Positions 44,345 to 52,347 of a stretch of 64,000 bases of DNA are shown here, one piece after another. Under the pieces are notes generated by a model. It ran no database searches. It was not told where the DNA came from and saw only the letters and a list, made by a program, of their open reading frames with translations. The number at the start of each line of letters is the position of its first letter. Positions within the stretch are counted from its first letter, which is position 1. Made by a program: the position numbers and the translations under genes. Origin of the DNA: Natronogracilivirga saccharolytica (GTDB lineage Bacteria > Bacteroidota > Rhodothermia > Balneolales > Natronogracilivirgulaceae); contig NZ_JAFIDN010000001.1 of the NCBI RefSeq assembly GCF_017921895.1, positions 372,001 through 436,000 of the forward strand. The letters run 5' to 3'.

Positions 44345-47300
44345 ATGTTGCCTAAATACGCCTCAGCAACTTTGTGGCTGATTATCATAATGGCTTATGG
44401 TTCATCGCCATTATCTGCGTTTGATTACCATCTCGAGCTGACTACAGATGATGGCTTGCCTTCTTCGTTCATCAAACAAATCTCGGAGCTGCCATCCGGC
44501 GCGCTGGCCATAGCCACAGATGACGGACTATCCTTTTATGACGGCTACGAGTTCCATAACCGATCCATTCCTCACGGTCTTCCTGACAGATATGTCAAGC
44601 AAACACTCGTGTCCAGCGACAATACACTATGGGTCGCTACCGACAGCGGACCTGCATTTGCAAAGCTGGACGATGACAAACCCATACCCTATTCTTTCAC
44701 GACCCTTCCATTCGATCCTGATGACAATGACAAAAGAATACGCAGGCTGATTGAAATTAATGACGGCACCATTCTGATGGCCGGACAAAACCGGATATAT
44801 CGTATCAATGAAGATCACTCCATCGAGCCATTATCCTTCGATTTTGAACCGGAATTTCAAACCAACTTCGTCCGGTCCTACACTTTTTATAAAGACAAAA
44901 AAGGCAACATACTCATCCCGTCTACGGCTAACGGACTTTTGCTGATCGAAAACGGAGCTGATTATGTCCGGAAAATTCCTGATACCGGGCTTTCTGAGAG
45001 CCTTCTGGATATAGAAATCTCAGGTGTAATACCGGAGGATGGCTTGCAGCGATTCTGGGTCGCCAGTGACGATGGTATTTACAAGATGGATTGGGACTAC
45101 GAGTCCGCAAAGGTTATCAGATCACAGTGGATTGAGCAGAGCAGCGGCATTGATGTTGATGTCGTAAAGCCCCGGAACAGCGACCATTTGTTCATCGGTG
45201 GAAACGGGGAAGGCCTGTTTACCATGGATAAAGAAAGCCACGCCGTAAAACCAACACGCGATTTTTTTTCAAACTACATAAAGCATGTGCACATTGATCG
45301 CAGTAACAACATCTGGGTCAGCACGGATCATGGAATCAACATGCTGCCCGTTTTTCCCTTTGCCAATGTAGGCAAAGAAAAAGGACTGCCCAGACGATAT
45401 GTTACTGATGTGGTGAATGACAAGCTCGGCAACCTCTGGGTGGCAACACATGGTGGCATTTATTTCAGAGAGGCGGGGGAAGAAAATCTTCAGCAGCTCG
45501 ATTACCTTGAAAACGAATTTGTCAAAACGCTGCATTACGAACCGGGCAACAGTAATCTGATCGTCTTTTCACGAAATATCATCCACAATATTAACGTGCA
45601 TTCCCTTGAGGCGTCGATAATAGCCGAACTGGATCCGGTTATGGATGTGGAATTGGCAGTTTTGCAGGACAACAATCTGTACTGGATGGTTGACAATTCG
45701 GGACTGCTGTACCGCTATGATTCACTTCATGACTCACTCAGGGTTTTTGGCCCCGATGACGGCATCAGCGAGTCACTTTCCGGAATTACACTCACTGAGG
45801 ACAACACCGTCTGGGTATCAGGAACATCGCGGTTTCTTGCTTACTTCGATCCAGGAAATGAAGAGTTTATCAGTATCGACTGGGATGATTACTATGTGGA
45901 GCCTGATCCGGATACCTATTTCACCTACATCCACCCCGGAGTTGATAATCAGCTTTGGTTAGGCTCTACCGAGGGACTCTATCACCTGGATACTGCTCCG
46001 CACTCCGAACCGCATGACACGGTAGCTGAGCATCATTTCTGCACGACATTTGCGGGTGAAAGCACCCGGTGGATTAAAAACAGCGGCGAAATAACCTGGG
46101 TTGGAACCAATCAAAACCTGCACTGGATATATTCTGAAGATTTCTGCGATCCCGCACAACAAGTCATCCGTACGTTCTCAACCGTCAACGGACTGATGTC
46201 AACCAGTTTCAGCCACGGTGCCGCCTATCTGGACCAGGACGATTTTTTATGGATGGGTACCAATGTCGGCGTGAGTTATTACAACGGGGGGACTTTTTCA
46301 ACAAATGCCTCTCCGGTGCAGCTGCGCTACTGGCGTGTTCACGACGATGTTTTTCACACCGCTGAAGAGCGTGAACTGGATCATGATGTCAGTCATATGA
46401 CATTTGCCTTTACCACGTATGATTACCCTTCCGAAGACATTTATTACCAGACACGCCTGAAGGAAACAGGTGAATCCTGGTCTGAACCCACCAATCAATC
46501 TGTATTTTCACGATCATTTTACGGATCGGGCTGGTATACGTTTGAAGTCAGGGCATCACGCAATTCAACCGACTGGACAGAGCCGCTTCAGCTGAGTTTT
46601 TACATCCCCCCACCCTGGTGGATGCACAACTATATGATTGCAGCTTATGTTGTCGTACTGTTTTTTATGGTGGTCGGATTCATCAACTGGCGGTCCAGGG
46701 AGCTGAAGAAGCGAAACAAGGATCTTGCCAACTCTGTAAGAGAGCGCACCGAGCATCTCACTAAAACGGTGGATCGTCTGGAAAAGGAAATCGCACAGCG
46801 CCGCAAGATTGAAAGACAGTTGAAAGAGAGCAATTTCACCAAGGAGCGGCTGATCAAGATCATTTCCCACGACCTTCGGTCGCCGTTTCAGGGCATAGTG
46901 GGTTATGCCAGTATGCTGCGGGATGAGTTCGGGGAATTATCCGATGAAGAAAAAACGGGCATGATTGACCAGATTGTAACTTCATCCAACCGGGCTGTGA
47001 ACCTTTTGACACAGCTTCTTGAATGGGTTACTCTTCAAAGCGGAAAAATGAGTTTTGATCCGGATACACTGAGGCTTGCTGACCTTGTAAATGAAACCCT
47101 CGAATTGCTTCAGAGTCTTTCTGAAAGCAAAAATATCACCATCAGCCATAATATCGCCGATGACATTATGGTTTTTGCGGATAAACACATGCTTCAGACA
47201 GTACTCCGGAACCTGCTCAGCAACGCCGTCAAATTTACAGACTCCGGCGGGGAAGTAACTGTTGAAGCTGAGCAAAGCACATCAGGTACGGAAATCACAG

Positions 47301-47569
47301 TTTCAGACAACGGTGTGGGTGTAGAACAGCACACACTGGACCAGATACTTTCAAAGGAGAAGACGGTCAGCACAAAAGGAACCCAAAGAGAGGCGGGTAC
47401 CGGCCTGGGACTGGTTATGTGTGTTGAGATGATCCGGCGCCACGGGGGATCACTCTCGGGTCGAAGCAAACCAGGGGAAGGCTCTACATTTGTGATCTCA
47501 CTGCCCAGCGATAAAGGTATCAGCAGTGCACAAAACGGTTCCAAAAAAGAAGCCGGAGCCCTGACCTGA
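44345..47569 (+). CDS. Propeller-type (Reg_prop/Y_Y_Y) membrane histidine kinase
   Basis: A 1074-residue sensor: signal peptide, two tandem seven-bladed-type propellers of Reg_prop repeats (recurring DNTLWVATDSG, KLGNLWVATHGG, DQDDFLWMGTNVG), a Y_Y_Y Ig-like domain around 680-760, one membrane helix (NYMIAAYVVVLFFMVVGFIN) and a coiled-coil linker. The kinase core has His842 in IISHDLRSPFQG, then LRNLLSNAVKFTD, VSDNGVG and GTGLGLVMCVEMIRRHGG. Unlike classical hybrid two-component sensors it has no receiver or AraC domain, and no response regulator gene is next to it. The ATG at 44345 is preferred over a TTG ten codons upstream. Its periplasmic ligand is unknown. Confidence 0.88.
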   Translation: MLPKYASATLWLIIIMAYGSSPLSAFDYHLELTTDDGLPSSFIKQISELPSGALAIATDDGLSFYDGYEFHNRSIPHGLPDRYVKQTLVSSDNTLWVATDSGPAFAKLDDDKPIPYSFTTLPFDPDDNDKRIRRLIEINDGTILMAGQNRIYRINEDHSIEPLSFDFEPEFQTNFVRSYTFYKDKKGNILIPSTANGLLLIENGADYVRKIPDTGLSESLLDIEISGVIPEDGLQRFWVASDDGIYKMDWDYESAKVIRSQWIEQSSGIDVDVVKPRNSDHLFIGGNGEGLFTMDKESHAVKPTRDFFSNYIKHVHIDRSNNIWVSTDHGINMLPVFPFANVGKEKGLPRRYVTDVVNDKLGNLWVATHGGIYFREAGEENLQQLDYLENEFVKTLHYEPGNSNLIVFSRNIIHNINVHSLEASIIAELDPVMDVELAVLQDNNLYWMVDNSGLLYRYDSLHDSLRVFGPDDGISESLSGITLTEDNTVWVSGTSRFLAYFDPGNEEFISIDWDDYYVEPDPDTYFTYIHPGVDNQLWLGSTEGLYHLDTAPHSEPHDTVAEHHFCTTFAGESTRWIKNSGEITWVGTNQNLHWIYSEDFCDPAQQVIRTFSTVNGLMSTSFSHGAAYLDQDDFLWMGTNVGVSYYNGGTFSTNASPVQLRYWRVHDDVFHTAEERELDHDVSHMTFAFTTYDYPSEDIYYQTRLKETGESWSEPTNQSVFSRSFYGSGWYTFEVRASRNSTDWTEPLQLSFYIPPPWWMHNYMIAAYVVVLFFMVVGFINWRSRELKKRNKDLANSVRERTEHLTKTVDRLEKEIAQRRKIERQLKESNFTKERLIKIISHDLRSPFQGIVGYASMLRDEFGELSDEEKTGMIDQIVTSSNRAVNLLTQLLEWVTLQSGKMSFDPDTLRLADLVNETLELLQSLSESKNITISHNIADDIMVFADKHMLQTVLRNLLSNAVKFTDSGGEVTVEAEQSTSGTEITVSDNGVGVEQHTLDQILSKEKTVSTKGTQREAGTGLGLVMCVEMIRRHGGSLSGRSKPGEGSTFVISLPSDKGISSAQNGSKKEAGALT

Positions 47570-47589
47570 AACGTGTCAGCGGACTCCGG
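47543..47589 (-). terminator. Terminator of tRNA-Pro inside the kinase 3' end
   Basis: On the minus strand CCGGAG..CC..CTGAC pairs with GTCAG..GG..CTCCGG with small bulges, and six T residues follow. It lies just downstream of tRNA-Pro and overlaps the last codons of the sensor kinase gene on the other strand. Confidence 0.6.
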
Positions 47590-47595
47590 TTTGAG

Positions 47596-47672
47596 TGGTC
47601 GGGATGACAGGATTTGAACCTGCGACCTCCTCGTCCCGAACGAGGCGCGCTACCGGACTGCGCTACATCCCG
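47596..47672 (-). tRNA. tRNA-Pro (anticodon CGG), CCA encoded
   Basis: On the minus strand the acceptor CGGGATG pairs with CATCCCG, the anticodon stem CCTCG/CGAGG holds loop TTCGGGA, and the T arm is GCAGGTTCAAATCCTGT. Discriminator A is followed by a genomic CCA at 47598-47596. It lies 107 bases downstream of gapA on the same strand. Confidence 0.95.
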
Positions 47673-47778
47673 AAAATCCGGAAACCGAAAATAAAGGTTG
47701 CCGGACTCAAAGTAAATAACCAACTACTGACTATCCGCATTGTTACAACGGACAGTGCAGCAGTTGTTGCATATCATT

Positions 47779-48777
47779 TTATCCGATCCGGACAATCAGA
47801 TCAGCTGTTCTTTCTGAATAGCCGGCTTCGTTATCATACCAGCCAACAACCTTCACCATCTTGCCATCTACTTTGGTAATATCGGAATCGTAAATGGTTG
47901 AATGCGGGTTGCCGATGATGTCGGAAGATACGATGGGCTCATCGGTAAACTCAAGAATACCCTTCATTTCACCTTCGGCTGCTTTTTTGAAGGCTGCTGT
48001 CACTTCTTCAAGTGTAGTCTCCTTCTTGACCGTAGCAGTGAAGTCGGTCAGCGAGCCGGTAGCAACGGGTACGCGCATGGCACCGCCGTCAAGCTTGCCA
48101 TTCAGGTGAGGAAGTACCAGTCCTACAGCTTTGGCTGCACCTGTGGAAGTCGGCACAATGTTGATAGCAGCGGCACGGGCTCTGCGAAGATCTTTGTGCG
48201 GGCTGTCGACAGTGGGCTGGTCTCCGGTGTAGGCGTGGATGGTGGTCATGAATCCTTTTTCAACACCAAAGGCATCATCAAGAACCTTTACCATCGGCGC
48301 AAGGCAGTTGGTTGTGCAGCTGGCGTTGGAATAGATATTCACATCATCACTGATTTCATCATCATTAACGCCAATAACAATCGTCTTCACATCGCCTTTT
48401 GCCGGAGCTGAGATAACCACTTTTTCAGCGCCCGCCTGCAGGTGCTTGGAGGCACCGTCACTGTGGGTGAAAATACCGGTGCTCTCAACAACAGTGCGGA
48501 CACCATCCTTTCCCCAGGAGAGGTTTGACGGATCTTTTTCTGCTGTTACTTTGATTTTCTCTCCGTTGATAACCAGGCTGTCGCCTTCAGCGCGAACCTC
48601 ACCGTCAAATTTACCCTGAATCGAGTCATATTTGAAGAGATGAGCCAGGGTTTTGGCATCTGTCAGGTCGTTTACCGCAACTACCTGAATCTTGTCATTG
48701 TAGTTGGCAAGGATAGCACGGGTAACCAACCGTCCGATCCGTCCAAATCCGTTAATTCCTACTTTTATTCTTGACAT
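47779..48777 (-). CDS. gapA: Glyceraldehyde-3-phosphate dehydrogenase
   Basis: The phosphorylating glycolytic enzyme, 332 residues. The NAD site starts [16 protein letters not shown], and the Asp of VAVNDLTD suggests NAD preference. The catalytic cysteine is in [12 protein letters not shown], the partner His in [10 protein letters not shown], and the C-terminus has [15 protein letters not shown] lies seven bases before the ATG. The 284-base upstream gap contains an ATTTGCCC/GGGCAAAT dyad (48817-48849) and a palindrome at 49018. Confidence 0.97.
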   Translation of the reverse strand: MSRIKVGINGFGRIGRLVTRAILANYNDKIQVVAVNDLTDAKTLAHLFKYDSIQGKFDGEVRAEGDSLVINGEKIKVTAEKDPSNLSWGKDGVRTVVESTGIFTHSDGASKHLQAGAEKVVISAPAKGDVKTIVIGVNDDEISDDVNIYSNASCTTNCLAPMVKVLDDAFGVEKGFMTTIHAYTGDQPTVDSPHKDLRRARAAAINIVPTSTGAAKAVGLVLPHLNGKLDGGAMRVPVATGSLTDFTATVKKETTLEEVTAAFKKAAEGEMKGILEFTDEPIVSSDIIGNPHSTIYDSDITKVDGKMVKVVGWYDNEAGYSERTADLIVRIG

Positions 48778-48816
48778 AGTACAAGTCCTTTTTTAGTTAG
48801 TAGTCAATAATTGTTG

Positions 48817-48849
48817 ATTTGCCCCGGCACATAAAAAAATCGGGCAAAT
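48817..48849. promoter_or_regulatory. Inverted repeat in the gapA leader
   Basis: ATTTGCCC (48817-48824) and GGGCAAAT (48842-48849) are exact reverse complements with a 17-nt spacer, 40 bases upstream of the gapA start. An operator or leader hairpin is possible. Confidence 0.3.
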
Positions 48850-49017
48850 TTTGAGATAAAGCTTGTTTTCAAACCGCCTAAAGGTACCATTATTTCAGCC
48901 CTTTTTCAAGTTTGCACGGTATTCCGGCGAGCTGCTCATTACACCGGAATGTGCGCATTGCAGCGGGCTTTCACCAGGTCATTTTCTGAAGCCGGGCTGA
49001 TGTGATAGTGAATGTAC

Positions 49018-49033
49018 GTGTCATTTATGACAC
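49018..49033. promoter_or_regulatory. Crp/Fnr-like palindrome upstream of gapA
   Basis: GTGTCAT-TT-ATGACAC is a perfect 16-bp palindrome. It has the size and symmetry of Crp/Fnr-family operators and lies 240 bases upstream of gapA and 29 bases beyond the ankyrin gene stop. It may instead end the ankyrin transcript. Confidence 0.35.
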
Positions 49034-49061
49034 GAAAATGAAGAAGCGTCAATCAGGCTTT

Positions 49062-49763
49062 TTATTTTTCGCTCTGGTCTTCATCGGCAATATCATCATC
49101 GTCACTGCCAAGATCTACCTCATCGGAATCATCGCCATTGTCATCATCGTCGTCATCGTCATTCAGTGGCGGTGGCGGTGACTGCCTTTTTTTTGCCCTG
49201 CTCTCAGTGGCTCCGGCACTCCGAAGCACCACAGCAACATCCGACTGCTCGTTTTCAACGGCATGATTAAGGGCCGTATACCCGTTTTTGTCTTTTATTT
49301 TCACATCGGCACCGCTGGAAATCAGAAAACGAACAATTTCCAGATTTCCCTCTTTTGCGGCAAACATCAAAGCGGTCTGCCCCCAGTGCTGGGTGGCATT
49401 GACATCAGCGCCCTTCTCAATCAGTAATTTGACGGCATCAAGCTGTCCTTCCCTCGAAGCAAGAATCAGTGCAAGCGGGCCTATTTCTGCACCGTTGTCA
49501 AAAAGCAGCTTCATCATTTTGATATTGCCGTTTTCAGCTGCCCTGTTAAGTGCTGTGCCCCCAATTTTGTTCTTTTCATTTACACTGGCGCCTTTTTTCA
49601 GGAGCAGCTCAACAGCTTCAAGCTGATTGTTCTGGGCAGCATAAATCAAAGGCGTTGATCCGGTCGCAGAAACGGCATTTATATCAGCACCATCCTTCAG
49701 GCTCGCTTTGATTTCCTGAAGATCACCTGATTTGCACGCTTCTATGAGAGGAGAAGTTTCCAT
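49062..49763 (-). CDS. Ankyrin-repeat protein with acidic tail
   Basis: A 233-residue cytosolic protein made of about six ankyrin repeats (residues about 1-185): for example GSTPLIYAAQNNQLEAVELL, GGTALNRAAENGNIKMMKLL, GQTALMFAAKEGNLEIVRFL and GYTALNHAVENEQSDVAVVL. The third unit is degenerate and lacks the TPL turn. A basic RAKKRQSPPPP hinge leads to a tail of about 35 residues that is almost all Asp/Glu/Ser. It is a protein-binding scaffold of unknown partner. It has its own unit between fmt and gapA on the same strand. Confidence 0.85.
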   Translation of the reverse strand: METSPLIEACKSGDLQEIKASLKDGADINAVSATGSTPLIYAAQNNQLEAVELLLKKGASVNEKNKIGGTALNRAAENGNIKMMKLLFDNGAEIGPLALILASREGQLDAVKLLIEKGADVNATQHWGQTALMFAAKEGNLEIVRFLISSGADVKIKDKNGYTALNHAVENEQSDVAVVLRSAGATESRAKKRQSPPPPLNDDDDDDDNGDDSDEVDLGSDDDDIADEDQSEK

Positions 49764-49863
49764 GATTTTGATAAAAGTTTTATAGGGTAAACATTTCCCT
49801 GCAATTATGCGGAGTTGTTCTCAATCTTGCAACTCTTTTTTTATCAGCTTCCGGTAAACGATG

Positions 49864-50796
49864 TCACCTTCCAAGTATTGCTGAGCCGCCTGCACCCCGC
49901 AGGAAATCGGCACCGCTCATGACTTTCTTTCCTTCCGGACGCACCTCAGTCAGTTTGACACTCCCGTTGCCGCACCCGGCAAAAGCCTCTCCGCTTATCA
50001 ACTCTGCCTGACCCGGTTGCAACCGTATTTCCGGGGCCGGCTCCGAGCGTGTGATTTTCAGCTTTTTACCATCACATGTTGTCCATGCGCCGGGGAACGG
50101 ACTCATACCGCGGATCAGATTATGTACGGCAAAACCGTCCCGGTTAAAATCAATTTCGGCTTCTTCAACAGATATTTTGGGCGCTTTTGATGCGCTTTTA
50201 TCACTTTGCTGCTGCGGACGATGTTTTCCTTCAGCTATCTCATCAATGGTACGCAGCAACAGACCAGCCCCCATGACTTTCAGCCTGTCATACACATCTC
50301 CGGTGGTTTCCAGAAAGTCCACTGCCGTTTTTTGCAGGCCGAGTATTGCACCGGTATCCATGCCTTCATCAAGCAAAAATACCGTACAGCCTGTTTCCCG
50401 CTCTCCGTTAATAAGCGCCCGGTGGATAGGCGCCGCGCCACGGTATTTTGGCAGCAATGACGCATGAAGGTTCAGCGATCCCTTTGAAGGAATAGCAAGC
50501 ACATTGGGGGGCAGTAATTTGAATGCGACTACCACAAGCAGATCGGGCTGCAGCTGATTGATTTGGGCAGCAAACGCTTCGGTCCGGACATCATCCGATT
50601 CGATGACACGCAGCGACAGATCCAGCGCTTTACTCTTGACGGGAGATGGTTCCGGTTTTCCTCTGCGGCCCCTCCGCTTGTCTCTCCCGGTTACAACAGC
50701 TGAGATGTTATGATGACTGCCTGCAAGCCTCTCCAGCGAGGGAACTGCAAAATCGGGATTCCCCATAAACACGATGTCGAGTGGCCTCACTGTCAT
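49864..50796 (-). CDS. fmt: Methionyl-tRNA formyltransferase
   Basis: It formylates initiator methionyl-tRNA. The 310-residue protein opens IVFMGNPDFAVPSLERL and has the catalytic LNLHASLLPKYRGAAPIHRAL with Asn-His, the TVFLLDEGMDTG aspartate and the C-terminal RNA-binding domain (HNLIRGMSPFPGAWT). Its ATG overlaps the def stop by 4 bases (ATGA), the usual fmt-def pairing but with def upstream. Confidence 0.95.
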   Translation of the reverse strand: MTVRPLDIVFMGNPDFAVPSLERLAGSHHNISAVVTGRDKRRGRRGKPEPSPVKSKALDLSLRVIESDDVRTEAFAAQINQLQPDLLVVVAFKLLPPNVLAIPSKGSLNLHASLLPKYRGAAPIHRALINGERETGCTVFLLDEGMDTGAILGLQKTAVDFLETTGDVYDRLKVMGAGLLLRTIDEIAEGKHRPQQQSDKSASKAPKISVEEAEIDFNRDGFAVHNLIRGMSPFPGAWTTCDGKKLKITRSEPAPEIRLQPGQAELISGEAFAGCGNGSVKLTEVRPEGKKVMSGADFLRGAGGSAILGR

Positions 50797-51362
50797 TTCG
50801 GGATGGATTTTTTGGGCACCAATGAATATTCCGTGTCCACGTTTCCTGATTTGATCTCATTGAGTTTGTTTCTGATCAGCCGTTTGCGGAATGCACCGAG
50901 GTAGTCAATAAACAGCACACCCCGCAGGTGATCATATTCATGCTGAAGCACTCTGGCAAACCAACCCTGATGCTCTTCCTCATGCGCATAAAAATCCCGG
51001 TCAAGATAACGAATGCGGATCGAATCAGGCCGGGTCACTTTTTCCCTGACATCCGGGATACTGAGGCAGCCTTCTTCGGCATCCCACAAATAATCCTGAT
51101 CGGATACGATTTCCGGATTGATGTATACGCGCGGGCCATACGTGCCCTCTCCCTCGGCTTCGGTTATAGCATCAGCATCAACAACAAAAATCCGGAGTGA
51201 TCTGCCGACCTGCGGGGCGGCGAGTCCCACACCGCTGGCCTCATACATGGTCTCAAACAGGTCGTCGATGAACGTCTGGAGCTCCGGGGTATTGGATTCA
51301 ACCGGTTCTGCAGGATTTCTCAGTACTGGATCGTCGTACGTAACGATGGGTAAAATGGCCAT
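50793..51362 (-). CDS. def: Peptide deformylase
   Basis: It removes the N-formyl group from new proteins. At 189 residues all three family motifs are present: GVGLAAPQVG, EEGCLSIPDV and the zinc-binding LQHEYDHLRGVLFID. It has a short C-terminal extension of about 20 residues rich in basic and polar residues. It lies 11 bases after ruvX and overlaps fmt. Confidence 0.96.
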   Translation of the reverse strand: MAILPIVTYDDPVLRNPAEPVESNTPELQTFIDDLFETMYEASGVGLAAPQVGRSLRIFVVDADAITEAEGEGTYGPRVYINPEIVSDQDYLWDAEEGCLSIPDVREKVTRPDSIRIRYLDRDFYAHEEEHQGWFARVLQHEYDHLRGVLFIDYLGAFRKRLIRNKLNEIKSGNVDTEYSLVPKKSIPK

Positions 51363-51373
51363 TTCTGATCTTC

Positions 51374-51784
51374 TTACTGGGCGTCGAGATAATTCTGAAG
51401 AAGTATAGTGGCAGCTGTGGAATCAACCAAATCTTTTCTTTGCCTTTTTTTGCGGCCGGCACCGGAGTCACGGATGGATTGCTGGGCGATAGTTGAAGTA
51501 AAACGCTCATCCATGGTTTGGATGGGAGCGGATCCGGTCTTTTTTTCCAGGCGGGCGATGAATTTACGGACCATGTCAACTGAATCCTTTTCCTCTCCCC
51601 GGAGGGTGAGCGGCCACCCGATCAAAACGAGCCGCACTTCCCCTGCATTACATAGTTTTTCTATCTGAAGTAGCGCCTCGTTATAAGTAAAAGTGCCCAG
51701 CGGACTGGCCAGAATTCCGGTTTTGTCCGACTGGGCAATACCAACTCGTTTCAGGCCGACATCAACACCAATAATTCGCTGCAT
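51374..51784 (-). CDS. ruvX: YqgF/RuvX-type Holliday junction resolvase-like protein
   Basis: A 136-residue RNase H-fold protein. It starts RIIGVDVGLKRVGIAQSD (first acidic strand), has VLIGWPLTLRGEE, and TMDERFTSTIAQQSIRDSG with the second acidic residue, closing with DSTAATILLQNYL. Members process pre-16S rRNA ends and/or Holliday junctions. It sits between the HU-like gene (19 bases) and def (11 bases). Confidence 0.93.
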   Translation of the reverse strand: MQRIIGVDVGLKRVGIAQSDKTGILASPLGTFTYNEALLQIEKLCNAGEVRLVLIGWPLTLRGEEKDSVDMVRKFIARLEKKTGSAPIQTMDERFTSTIAQQSIRDSGAGRKKRQRKDLVDSTAATILLQNYLDAQ

Positions 51785-51803
51785 TAGTCAACCTGAGTTC
51801 GTT

Positions 51804-52127
51804 TTATGCTTCTTCCACTTCTTCTTTTTCCAGCGGCTGACGCAGAAATTCTTTCAGCAGCTTGCTGGGTTTGAAATGCGTTTTTCTATGCTCGGGAACA
51901 TAGATGACTTCGTTGGTCTTCGGATTGCGGGCCTTCGGCTTAGCCTTGGTCACCTTAACTTCAAATACACCGAAATCACGGATTTCAATCCGGCAGGTCG
52001 GATTGGCTTCCATCATGGTGTCTCGAATGGACTCAATCACGGCATCAACCCAGGGCTCAACCTGTACCATGGGTACATTTTTTTTCTCGGATATGCGACG
52101 TACGATGTCTCTTTTTGTGTATGTCAT
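51804..52127 (-). CDS. HU/IHF-family DNA-bending protein
   Basis: A 107-residue DNA-binding protein. The N-terminal dimerising helices (TYTKRDIVRRISEKKNVPMV) are followed by IEIRDFGVFEVKVTKAKPKARNPKTNE, quoted only in part here as the GVFEV strand and the ARNPKTNE DNA-clamping arm that carries the intercalating proline. The C-terminal 20 residues, ending in EKEEVEEA, are an acidic extension beyond normal HU length. The ATG at 52127 is preceded by a GTG that could also start it. An AT-rich repeat region lies upstream. Confidence 0.9.
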   Translation of the reverse strand: MTYTKRDIVRRISEKKNVPMVQVEPWVDAVIESIRDTMMEANPTCRIEIRDFGVFEVKVTKAKPKARNPKTNEVIYVPEHRKTHFKPSKLLKEFLRQPLEKEEVEEA

Positions 52128-52220
52128 CACTAATATATGGTTATGGTTATCGGTTTAATAATAAATCACCTCGAATACACCGGAAATCGGGACTGGTATG
52201 ATCATGCGACAACAGAAATA

Positions 52221-52301
52221 ATTCTATTTAAACCGGTGAATGAAGTACTGAGCGAGATTCTATTTAAAATGTAATATTTTGTTTAATATAGGTTTAATAT
52301 A
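52221..52301. repeat. AT-rich direct repeats upstream of the HU/IHF-like gene
   Basis: ATTCTATTTAAA occurs exactly at 52221-52232 and 52257-52268, and GTTTAATATA occurs at 52281-52290 and 52292-52301. They fill the 220-base gap between the RSH stop and the HU-like start. Regular AT tracts of this kind favour DNA bending, and autoregulation by the HU-like protein is possible. Confidence 0.45.
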
Positions 52302-52347
52302 CAAATAACGAACAATTAAGTAAATACGTATATCATATCTAAATTAA

